Shown: one piece after another, positions 1 to 6,443 of the stretch
Layout of the letters: every line of letters starts with the position of its first letter
How positions within the stretch are numbered: position 1 is the first letter of the stretch
Assembly: GCA_030523385.1 (NCBI GenBank)
Contig: JAUNIV010000131.1
Span: 1 to 6,774, forward strand
Reading direction: 5' to 3'
Source: Bacteroidales bacterium
Lineage (GTDB): Bacteria > Bacteroidota > Bacteroidia > Bacteroidales > Bacteroidaceae
Length of the DNA stretch: 6,774 nucleotides
The notes under the pieces: generated by a model
Database searches by the model: none
What the model saw: the letters and a program-made list of their open reading frames with translations, nothing else
Told to the model about the DNA's origin: nothing
Translations under genes and position numbers: made by a program

Positions 1-29
1 GTTGCTCTATCCAGCTGAGCTACGGAACC
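1..29 (-). tRNA. 5' part of a tRNA, probably tRNA-Arg (runs off left edge)
   Basis: Read on the minus strand from position 29, the sequence begins GGTTCCG (acceptor arm), then TA, then a D arm with stem GCTC/GAGC around loop AGCTGGATA, then the start of the anticodon arm. The D-loop carries GG and an A at tRNA position 20, an identity element of arginine tRNAs, and the stretch GGATAGAGCAAC resembles tRNA-Arg(UCU). The anticodon, variable loop, T arm and 3' end lie outside the window, so the amino acid is an inference. A consensus Bacteroides promoter sits directly upstream, so the tRNA probably has its own transcript and does not depend on the signalling operon before it. Confidence 0.8.
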
Positions 30-45
30 ATCCTTAATTGCGGTG

Positions 46-76
46 CAAAGGTACGGCTTTTCTCGTAAAATCCAAA
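46..76 (-). promoter_or_regulatory. Consensus Bacteroides sigma-ABfr promoter for the tRNA
   Basis: On the minus strand a TTTG (-33 element, 73-76) is followed by exactly 19 bases and then TACCTTTG (46-53), a full match to the Bacteroides -7 consensus TAnnTTTG. Transcription would start around position 40, leaving a leader of about a dozen bases before the tRNA 5' end at 29. This is the strongest taxonomic signature in the window. Confidence 0.85.
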
Positions 77-98
77 AGAATTTGCTTCTTTTTTGCTA

Positions 99-812
99 TT
101 AAGCCCTGCTTTTTCTGCCCAACATCCATAATAATGGCAAATAACAGCATAGCCGGAAGGCATAATGCACCACGCAGACGTCCACACCCAACCACTCCAA
201 CAGGTTGCTGTAGAGGAGCGAAGAGAAGAACTGCACGATGAAAAAGAGCATCACAAAATAATCGGCAAAGCAGACAAACAAACAACTCATGCCGCCGATG
301 ATATCCTTGTCCGAACGGAAACGACCCGAAGCATAGCCGAACACCAATCCCGTCACACCGATGCCGAAAGAAAGCAGGAACCAGATGCCTTGCAGGAAAG
401 GGGAATTGGACAAAGCCCCCGTTACGCTCCGCAATATGGTCCAGGGATAAAAAGTGGTGCACACAACGACCAGCAGATACATCAGCAAAGTGAATGAAGA
501 AAGCACCAAAGCCCGTCTTTCTTTGTGGGAGATTTGCCTCCCTTTGCTCAATGCCCTGCCCAATGTGCCCGCTATGCCGGAGCGGAATGCAATGCCACAG
601 CCCATAAAAAGCATCATCACAATGCCTAAAGCCGGTGTCTGCACGTAGTTTCCAAGCACATGCCTCAGCTCCCAGCGGATGCCTTCGGGACTAAGCAGAT
701 TCTGCACCTTTCCTAACCCATAGATGCTTCCTATCCACGAGAACAGTGCCACGGCTACCGTCAGCACGAAAAACACCGTGGCCACATGCGGAAAGCGGGG
801 ACTATTCTTCAT
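99..812 (-). CDS. Shortened AbgT-like membrane protein, third gene of the signalling operon
   Basis: Protein of 237 residues with about six hydrophobic segments (roughly residues 10-32, 59-79, 101-124, 142-163, 171-204 and 213-232). Two blocks resemble the AbgT family of aminobenzoyl-glutamate and antimetabolite transporters: residues 35-79 (LSPEGIRW, NYVQTPALGIV, GIAFRSG) and residues 95-205 (SPF, GIWFLLSFGI, FGYASGRFRSDKDII, FFIVQFF, SNL). Family members are about 500 residues. Compared with E. coli AbgT as I remember it, the segment between these blocks and the last 130 or so residues are absent, and these include the hairpin regions thought to form the substrate path. The reading frame is intact and uninterrupted. 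The ATG overlaps the response regulator stop codon by 11 bases, suggesting translational coupling. It may be a sensor or accessory subunit of the kinase, a small transporter, or a target of the system. Resemblance to AbgT is fairly sure; transport activity is doubtful. Confidence 0.8.
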   Translation of the reverse strand: MKNSPRFPHVATVFFVLTVAVALFSWIGSIYGLGKVQNLLSPEGIRWELRHVLGNYVQTPALGIVMMLFMGCGIAFRSGIAGTLGRALSKGRQISHKERRALVLSSFTLLMYLLVVVCTTFYPWTILRSVTGALSNSPFLQGIWFLLSFGIGVTGLVFGYASGRFRSDKDIIGGMSCLFVCFADYFVMLFFIVQFFSSLLYSNLLEWLGVDVCVVHYAFRLCCYLPLLWMLGRKSRA

Positions 813-1530
813 CGGGTTCCAGATTGTCTATGTCGATGATGCGAAGCTCCAACGCACGGGTGACTAAGCGGCAGGCATTGACTCCGCTACGCTCGTCGTT
901 CGTAAACAGGCGGTTGATGAGTTCGTTCTGCCGCTTCTCGATGGACTTCACGCCGAAGGGCATTCCTTTCAGATTGGTAATCATATCTTTTGTATATCCC
1001 AATGCCAGGTGGCGAAGCAGACGTTCGTCGTACTCGTCTATGTCATAATTGATAATGGCTTCCTGTCTGCGCTGTTCTTGTGCTACGGATTGCTTGAAGC
1101 GTGCCACTATTTTCTCCAATATGGGATAGTTGAATACCAGTTTCTTGCCGTCCATCACGGCTTGCACATCGGTGGCGGTGAGCAACTCGCCGGTTTTCAG
1201 TATGATGCCGTCGGCTCCGGCGTTCAGGGCATCTACCCACAGCTTTTCGTTCAGTACCTCGCCGGTGAATATAAGCACCTTGATGTCCGGATGATTCTTG
1301 CGCAAAGAGGAACAGATGTCCACGCCGATGGTGGTGGATCCTCCCAATCCCAAATCGAGCAAGACCATGTCGGGGGTCTGCACGCTGAGCAGCTCCCAAA
1401 ACTCGTTTTCGGTCATGGCGGTTCCTATGACTTCGGCGTTGGGTATCTCGTGTCTGAAAATCTCTTGCGTTCCTTTCAGTTCCAGTTTTACGTCTTCTAC
1501 GATGATGACTTTGAATTTCTTGTTTTCCAT
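802..1530 (-). CDS. Two-component response regulator, receiver plus LuxR/NarL-type HTH
   Basis: Protein of 242 residues. The receiver domain (about 5-130) has the acidic pair E12/D13 in VIIVEDV, the phosphoacceptor D59 in VLLDLGLGG, T89 in IFTGE and K112 in ILKTGE, so all residues needed for phosphorylation are present. A linker (135-160) leads to a C-terminal domain (about 165-232) matching the LuxR/GerE helix-turn-helix: DERLLRHLALGYT, then KSIEKRQNELINRLF as recognition helix, then a hydrophobic last helix. It should act as a cytoplasmic transcription factor phosphorylated by the kinase encoded 28 bases upstream. I chose the ATG at 1530. A longer frame up to 1653 would add 41 residues unlike any receiver and would overlap the kinase gene, whereas the short start places VIIVED where receivers normally begin. 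No clear Shine-Dalgarno precedes it, which is common in this group. Targets are unknown; its own operon, including the membrane protein, is a natural candidate. Confidence 0.93.
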   Translation of the reverse strand: MENKKFKVIIVEDVKLELKGTQEIFRHEIPNAEVIGTAMTENEFWELLSVQTPDMVLLDLGLGGSTTIGVDICSSLRKNHPDIKVLIFTGEVLNEKLWVDALNAGADGIILKTGELLTATDVQAVMDGKKLVFNYPILEKIVARFKQSVAQEQRRQEAIINYDIDEYDERLLRHLALGYTKDMITNLKGMPFGVKSIEKRQNELINRLFTNDERSGVNACRLVTRALELRIIDIDNLEPDEE

Positions 1531-1558
1531 ATATATGTATGTGTTATGTTCTACAATC

Positions 1559-4500
1559 TTATGACCGGGCAGGCAGCGTGAACCAGACAGTGAATCCGCC
1601 TCCCGCTGCGGGCTGCGCATTGATACGGCATCCTCGCCGTCCGGCAAACTCATCGTGGTCGCGGATGATTTGCTTGCATATCAGATACTCCGTGCCTGTC
1701 AGCACTTCTCCTTCTCCCTGCTTCATGCGCGAGAGGTGCGGATAGAACAGTTGGTTCAGTTCTTCCTGCGACTTTTCCCTTCGCGTATCGCTAAAGTCGA
1801 ACCGCACAAAGTCTCCTGTCCGCTTTATCTGCAAGGTGAGCAGTCCGTCGGCTTCGTATGCCAATGCTTCATCTATCAGGTTTTCGAGCATGAACTTCAG
1901 TTGGATGACATCTCCCAACATGAAGACATCTTCTATATCTGTCTTCAGTTCCACCCGATAAGGCAACCGCTTACCGGCACGCTTGACGTATCTTCGGGCA
2001 TGTTCGGCCAGCAGGTTTGCCTGCACCACTGTCCGGCGGAAAGTGATTTCCTCCAACTGGCGGGCGGCACAAGAGCTGAGCAAGGTAAATATATCTTTGT
2101 AATAGCCTATCAGTTCGCTGATGGTTTCCACCTGCGCGGCTTCGTCCTCTCCTGCCCTGCTGTTGTTCAGCCGGTCTATAATCTGCTTGATGCGGTTGGG
2201 GTAATAGATAGTTTCGTGCTTGATGGTGGAAAGGCAGTTGTCGAGAACCAGATTCTGCACATGGAGCTGGTTTTCTTCGCGCATGGTACGGCGAGCCTCG
2301 TCCTGCGCACTCTCTATGTCGCGATACTTCTGTGCCATCAGTACCACCGCATTATAGACTATGACGGCCACGTAGCCTGCCACCAGTTCCAGCATCAGTC
2401 GGTCGTCCTCGTGTTCGGCAGCCAAAGCACTTCGCACGGCAAGCACTCCGGTGCAACATCTTTCGTTACCTGTATCTACCCACAGGGGCAGGCACTTGAT
2501 GCGGTCTTTATCTTTCCAGCAAGGCATCTTCGAGTCGAAACAACGGGCCATGGCATCGCGCATGTCCTCGTTTTCTTCTTCGGCCGAAGAGAAGGCATAG
2601 TTCAATCCGTGCGTCTCTTCGCTGCAAACGGCCACTCCCAACGTGTCTATGGCCAGCAGTTCGTTGACTCCCTCATACATGTTGGCCACTAAGCAGGCGG
2701 CAATGTCTCTGTCGTCCTTCGTGTTCAGCAGGAAAGCGGTCAGCACCTGCCTGTTTATCTCAAGTACCTGTTCCAGATTGTAGCGGTAAATGAGCCGATG
2801 GCGGAAGTAGAGGATGTAATAGCCCGTGAGCAGCACCAATACCAGCACGATGCAGAGGATGATGGCCACTGTCTTGTTGTTGGCCGAAAGCTGCATGCGG
2901 CTGCAATATTGTTCCAGCGAGGTGTCTTTGCTGATTTGCTTGTAGAGTGCCGTATAGGCGTTGTTGTTATATCGGTAGGCTTCGAGGTTTCCCAAAGCCA
3001 GGAAGGCCACCGCCGATTCGTTGCGCACATCCAGCAAAGCATAATAATCGGTATCGAAATGATTGGCAAACCACTCCAGTTCGGCAGAAGTCCCCTCGCC
3101 TTCCAGTGCCAGCAACGGAGCCTCGCTTCCCGAATAGGTTTTGTAATGTTCGTTCAGGCAATAGAAAGCACTGTCGGCATAGCACAATGCTTGCTGGTAA
3201 AACCCTTCGACGTTGCAGTTATATACATCGTAGGCATATTCATTGGCTTCCACCAACCATTTGTCATAGTAACGGATGGAGTCGGACGATGCTGTTTCCG
3301 GTTCCTGCAACACATTGCTCCGCCCTTCGCATCCCGTCAGGACAGGCAATAAAAGCAGAAGCATCAGTGCTTTCTTTATTCCTTTGGGCAGACGGAAATA
3401 GAAACGGCTTCCCTTGCCCGGTTCGCTTTCGATATTGAACAGGCAGACACGGAACAGTTCGTTGGTTTTCTTGTATTTCTCGATGATTCCTTTGCAGTTC
3501 ATCAGCCCGAAACCGTGTCCTTTGTTCTTCCTCAGTTCTTCGGCGTCCGTAGTGGTCTGCATGCCTATCTTGCCTGAGTCATATACTTTCTCGCCCAAGA
3601 TGCATTCCCTGTCTTCATGCGACAATCCCGGTCCGTTGTCTTGCACGGAAATCTCCACATAGCTGTCCGTCTCTTCGGCATACACGGATATGTTGCCTCC
3701 TTGCGGAGTATATTTGCGCGCATTCTCCGTCAGCGTATTTATCATAAAGAGTGTCAGTGCCTTGTCGGCTTTCACCACTGCTTCGGTGGGCTTCACGGCC
3801 AATGTCTGCCGCTTCATTTCGAAGGTCTTGCGCCCTTTCAGCAACACATCAAACAAGGCATTCAGTTCAAAGTTCTCGATGTTCAGGCTCAACGTGCCTT
3901 GCCTCATCTTCACCCACAGGGCCAGGATGTCATTGTATTCATTGATACGGGTAATCAGTTCGTCGATGTAGCGATACTTGCTTTCCTTCACTTCTTCGCT
4001 GCGTGCGTAGTCGTGCGTCATGAGCTTGTGTACCTCATTGACGATGCGGTCTATGTAGGGCATGATGCCTGTCACGATAGACAGGCAAGCTTTCTTCACC
4101 AGATTCTGTCTTTTGTTCTCTGCCAAATGCTGCTCGTGCACATACTGTTCTTTCTCCAACCGCTTCCTTTCATCTCCCAATGACACGAAAGTCAAACCGT
4201 TCTCTAATGTCCACGTCAGATAGGGAGTGATGACCTGCATCAGTGCCTTGTCGTCTTTCTTCATCTTGCGCGGCGAATACAGCAGCACTTCTCCCAACGG
4301 CTCTTTCTTGTCCGGCATGCCCAAGGCAAAACGGGTACACACACCTTGCGCAGGCGCAGCCGCCTGTTCCGATTCTTCATCGGCCACCACAATGCGGAAG
4401 TCCGTGGCACCCACCAGTTGCTGTATGTCTTCCTTCACCGAGGCCGTCATGGCTTTCGTCACGTCTTCCACTTCGGCCGCATCTACGGGGACGGATGCCG

Positions 4501-5956
4501 TAATCTTCCTACAAACCTCTAAAGTTCTTTTCAGCTTGTCTATATAGAGGGCATTGCTCACGCGCCATCTTTTGTTCAGTATCCAAAACAAAATGACAAG
4601 CACCCCGATGCCGACAAAGACCAATCCCAGCAATCCGTTCAGCAGTTCCGATTCTTTTTCCAGTGCCGTATATCGGCTTTCCAGTTCTTTGTCCTGACGG
4701 GTATAGTCCAGAATATCCAGATAGATGTTCCGGTTATAGTCCGATTGAGGTTTCATACCCAGTGCGGCGTAGGTCACGCTCAGTTGCTCCCGAAAGCGGG
4801 CAACCCATTCGGGCACGGTCTTTATGCCTTCCGTATTGATCCATTCCAGTTCGATGGAGGTAGTGGCCATAGGCACATACGGACGCAGACGGTCGGTGGT
4901 GTCCGTGCAGTGGTAGAACTTTTCATGATGCTTGTTCACATAGTCCAAGGCTTTCGTCAGATAATCCAATGCCTCTTCGTAACGTCCCTGTTCGTTGCAG
5001 CAGGAAGCCAGCGTGCGATAAGTGCCCGAAATCTGATACCAGTCTCCGTATTTCCGGAAAAGTTCCAATGCCTGTCCTGCCATCTGCATGGTCAGTTCCT
5101 CCCACGGCAAGTCTTCCGTATTGAGTACACGCATCACATTGGGGCGTTGTTCCACCAGCATGTCATAGTTCCTTTTGTCTTTCAGCAATTCCGCCATGGC
5201 CTGCAGAGCATTCGCCTCGAAATACACATAGCCATGCTTGCGGCTGAGGAACAGGCAATCTACCAAATAGCCTAATTCGCCCAATATCACATCTTGCGGC
5301 GTGTCTGCCTCATACATGCCGCCCGAACCTTTCATATAATAATAGTAGAGCAACTGCGCCGTGTCGCTTTCCAGCGCTTCGTCCACTTTCACTTCGTCAA
5401 TGGCTTCCAGCGATTGTTGCTCCTGTTGCAGGTAATAATAGTATATGGCAGAGGCGATGGAGAACTCCGAACGGGCGTAATTCAGCTGCCCTTGTTCGCG
5501 GGCATCGGTCAGGGAAGAACGATCGTCGTTTATGCGCTTCATGCGCCGCAAGGCACTGTTGCGATAATCATAAAATTCCTTGTTCATGGCCGTGCGCTGG
5601 TATATCTTCATCAGCCCGATGTCGGCTATCAGACATTCCAGTTCATTGTCCGACTCATCATATACTTGCAGAAAAAGTTCCTCCGCCTTGTCAAAGTCCA
5701 TTTGGATAAAAGCGCAGAAGCCCAAATTGTTGAGTGCCGAAGCACGTTGCGAAGGAAAATCGGCAGAAAGCTTGTAAGCTTCATGGGCAGACCGGTCGGC
5801 GAGGCCCAAATCTTTGTAACGTGCATGATAGGATACCCTGTTCAGAGAATCTGCCTGCCAGTACATAGCCATGTCTTTTCTTTCCCCGCAAGAAAAGAAA
5901 GTGCTTATTATGACCAGACATGCCGCCCACACAGGCAATACATACATTTTTCTCAT
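1559..5956 (-). CDS. Giant tandem-module membrane sensor histidine kinase (TPR, two GAF-like and two kinase cores)
   Basis: Residues are numbered from the upstream ATG at 5965. The ATG at 5956 (Met4) is favoured because AAGGAG lies 10 bases before it but only 1 base before the other. Module 1: signal or lipoprotein-like segment ending FFSC (C26); periplasmic TPR-like helices (56-105 and 310-344 clearest); membrane segment 443-465; GAF-like region about 500-590; helical phosphotransfer region about 615-690; ATPase domain 700-862 with N-box N743/N748/K751, G1 DNGPG (776-780) and G2 GHGFG (816-820). Module 2: signal-like segment 863-879 ending LTGC; periplasmic part 880-1030; membrane segment 1032-1054; GAF-like region about 1065-1210; phosphotransfer region with H1250 (KHET); degenerate ATPase domain to 1468. 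Module 1 has G633 in place of the His; module 2 lacks the ATP-binding Asn and glycines. The layout recalls the Bacteroides DUF5112/DUF5113 proteins, a name given from memory and unchecked. It should phosphorylate the regulator encoded next. Kinase assignment is secure; the signal is unknown. Confidence 0.92.
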   Translation of the reverse strand: MRKMYVLPVWAACLVIISTFFSCGERKDMAMYWQADSLNRVSYHARYKDLGLADRSAHEAYKLSADFPSQRASALNNLGFCAFIQMDFDKAEELFLQVYDESDNELECLIADIGLMKIYQRTAMNKEFYDYRNSALRRMKRINDDRSSLTDAREQGQLNYARSEFSIASAIYYYYLQQEQQSLEAIDEVKVDEALESDTAQLLYYYYMKGSGGMYEADTPQDVILGELGYLVDCLFLSRKHGYVYFEANALQAMAELLKDKRNYDMLVEQRPNVMRVLNTEDLPWEELTMQMAGQALELFRKYGDWYQISGTYRTLASCCNEQGRYEEALDYLTKALDYVNKHHEKFYHCTDTTDRLRPYVPMATTSIELEWINTEGIKTVPEWVARFREQLSVTYAALGMKPQSDYNRNIYLDILDYTRQDKELESRYTALEKESELLNGLLGLVFVGIGVLVILFWILNKRWRVSNALYIDKLKRTLEVCRKITASVPVDAAEVEDVTKAMTASVKEDIQQLVGATDFRIVVADEESEQAAAPAQGVCTRFALGMPDKKEPLGEVLLYSPRKMKKDDKALMQVITPYLTWTLENGLTFVSLGDERKRLEKEQYVHEQHLAENKRQNLVKKACLSIVTGIMPYIDRIVNEVHKLMTHDYARSEEVKESKYRYIDELITRINEYNDILALWVKMRQGTLSLNIENFELNALFDVLLKGRKTFEMKRQTLAVKPTEAVVKADKALTLFMINTLTENARKYTPQGGNISVYAEETDSYVEISVQDNGPGLSHEDRECILGEKVYDSGKIGMQTTTDAEELRKNKGHGFGLMNCKGIIEKYKKTNELFRVCLFNIESEPGKGSRFYFRLPKGIKKALMLLLLLPVLTGCEGRSNVLQEPETASSDSIRYYDKWLVEANEYAYDVYNCNVEGFYQQALCYADSAFYCLNEHYKTYSGSEAPLLALEGEGTSAELEWFANHFDTDYYALLDVRNESAVAFLALGNLEAYRYNNNAYTALYKQISKDTSLEQYCSRMQLSANNKTVAIILCIVLVLVLLTGYYILYFRHRLIYRYNLEQVLEINRQVLTAFLLNTKDDRDIAACLVANMYEGVNELLAIDTLGVAVCSEETHGLNYAFSSAEEENEDMRDAMARCFDSKMPCWKDKDRIKCLPLWVDTGNERCCTGVLAVRSALAAEHEDDRLMLELVAGYVAVIVYNAVVLMAQKYRDIESAQDEARRTMREENQLHVQNLVLDNCLSTIKHETIYYPNRIKQIIDRLNNSRAGEDEAAQVETISELIGYYKDIFTLLSSCAARQLEEITFRRTVVQANLLAEHARRYVKRAGKRLPYRVELKTDIEDVFMLGDVIQLKFMLENLIDEALAYEADGLLTLQIKRTGDFVRFDFSDTRREKSQEELNQLFYPHLSRMKQGEGEVLTGTEYLICKQIIRDHDEFAGRRGCRINAQPAAGGGFTVWFTLPARS

Positions 5957-5966
5957 GAAATTCATT

Positions 5967-5972
5967 CTCCTT
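5967..5972 (-). promoter_or_regulatory. Shine-Dalgarno AAGGAG deciding the kinase start
   Basis: On the minus strand AAGGAG ends at 5967. Only one base separates it from the ATG at 5965, too close for normal initiation, while ten bases separate it from the in-frame ATG at 5956. It therefore favours the downstream start and a signal sequence beginning MRKMYVLP. Strong Shine-Dalgarno sites are the exception in Bacteroidales, so this one stands out from the other genes here. Confidence 0.6.
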
Positions 5973-5991
5973 CGTTACTTGTTCCCGAATA

Positions 5992-6025
5992 CAAAAGTAT
6001 CAATTCTTCCCTGAATAAAAACAAA
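5992..6025 (-). promoter_or_regulatory. Candidate promoter of the signalling operon
   Basis: On the minus strand TACTTTTG (5992-5999) matches the Bacteroides -7 consensus TAnnTTTG completely. The nearest TTTG (6022-6025) lies 22 bases upstream, about three more than the usual 19, so the -33 part is weaker. The predicted start, near 5985, gives a leader of about 20-30 bases before the kinase start. It lies between the upstream gene's terminator and the kinase, where a promoter is expected. No operator repeat was seen around it. Confidence 0.55.
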
Positions 6026-6034
6026 CTTCATGCT

Positions 6035-6085
6035 AAAAATAAAAAAAGAGGAAGTGTCATAATGCGAATTATGGCACAGCCTCTT
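6035..6085 (-). terminator. Hairpin terminator of the histone-like gene
   Basis: Read on the minus strand from 6085: outer stem AAGAGG/CCTCTT, a 2-by-2 internal loop, then an inner stem GTGCCATAAT/ATTATGACAC (one A-C mismatch) around a 4-base loop. It is followed by a tail of seven T, one A and five T (6047 down to 6035). It starts 28 bases after the stop codon of the histone-like gene. The plus strand has no T tail on its side, so it works only for leftward transcription. It separates the histone gene from the signalling operon. Confidence 0.82.
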
Positions 6086-6112
6086 CTAAAGAACTCTAAA
6101 ACAAATAAAAGT

Positions 6113-6289
6113 TTAGTTCTTTGAAGCTTCCAAAGATGCTTTTCTGAATTCTTTCATCAGTTTTTCAATTTCCAACGAAGCCTTACGAGCACGAGTACCG
6201 GCAGCCTTGTTACCTTTTTCCAACTGCAATGCGGCGTCTGTCATGAAAGCCTCATTCAATTCTTTGATTTTTTCAATTAATTCGTTCAT
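6113..6289 (-). CDS. Histone H1-like (Hc1 family) small DNA-binding protein
   Basis: Protein of 58 residues beginning MNELIEKIKELN. An N-terminal helix with mixed charge is followed by a basic stretch, GNKAAGTRARKASLEIEKL then MKEFRKASLEASKN, rich in Lys, Arg and Ala. This pattern matches the small Hc1-like histones widespread in Bacteroides, which are thought to bind DNA without strong sequence preference and help organise the nucleoid. Length is usual for that group. I chose the ATG at 6289; an in-frame ATG at 6349 would add 20 residues (FIGKKEFILECF and on) that do not fit the family and come from AT-rich leader sequence. Its own terminator lies 28 bases downstream and another terminator lies upstream, so it is probably a single-gene transcript. 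A near-consensus -7 element (TATTTTG, one base short of TAnnTTTG) lies in its leader but lacks a convincing -33 partner. It has no evident link to the kinase operon. Confidence 0.85.
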   Translation of the reverse strand: MNELIEKIKELNEAFMTDAALQLEKGNKAAGTRARKASLEIEKLMKEFRKASLEASKN

Positions 6290-6395
6290 GATCTCTGATT
6301 TATAAATTACAAAACATTCCAAAATAAACTCTTTTTTGCCAATAAACACTGCTTACAGGCGTTTTTTTACGTTTTTTCAACAGTTTTGCAGATAT

Positions 6396-6435
6396 AAAAA
6401 GGAATTAAAGGGGAATACCTGCCGGAATCCCCCTT
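6396..6435 (-). terminator. Hairpin terminator after the sulfhydrylase gene
   Basis: On the minus strand AAGGGGGAT (6435-6427) pairs with ATTCCCCTT (6416-6408), a nine-base stem with one G-T pair, around a 10-base loop that can add a further CC/GG pair. A T-rich stretch follows, TAATTCC and then five T (6400-6396). It begins eight bases after the stop codon at 6444, the normal place for an intrinsic terminator. Confidence 0.72.
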
Positions 6436-6443
6436 CTGAACGA

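Noticed and set aside
1531..1653. Longer version of the response regulator starting at 1653
   Set aside because: The extra 41 residues are encoded inside the 3' end of the kinase gene and are unlike a receiver N-terminus. The ATG at 1530 gives the normal distance to the VIIVED motif.
1655..2692. Long open frame of 345 codons on the plus strand
   Set aside because: It lies wholly antisense to module 2 of the kinase, whose domains are recognisable. Its product is rich in His, Gln and Cys with no known motif, typical of a shadow frame in a GC-balanced gene.
3362..3379. Split of the large kinase into two separate genes with a second start near 3364 or 3379
   Set aside because: The frame is open throughout with no stop between the modules. 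The ATG at 3364 has no well-spaced Shine-Dalgarno and 3377-3379 is ATA, so I annotate one gene and report the boundary as a finding.
5294..6124. Open frame of 276 codons on the plus strand crossing the kinase start, its promoter and the terminator
   Set aside because: The part over the kinase is antisense to a recognisable TPR region, and the rest translates AT-rich intergenic DNA and a terminator hairpin. No start signal or domain supports it.
6314..6345. Possible promoter for the histone-like gene (TATTTTG-type element)
   Set aside because: It is one base short of the TAnnTTTG consensus and no TTTG lies at the right distance, so I did not list it as a feature.
6290..6349. Longer version of the histone-like gene starting at 6349
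   Set aside because: The added 20 residues come from AT-rich leader sequence and do not match the compact histone pattern, which begins at MNELIEK.
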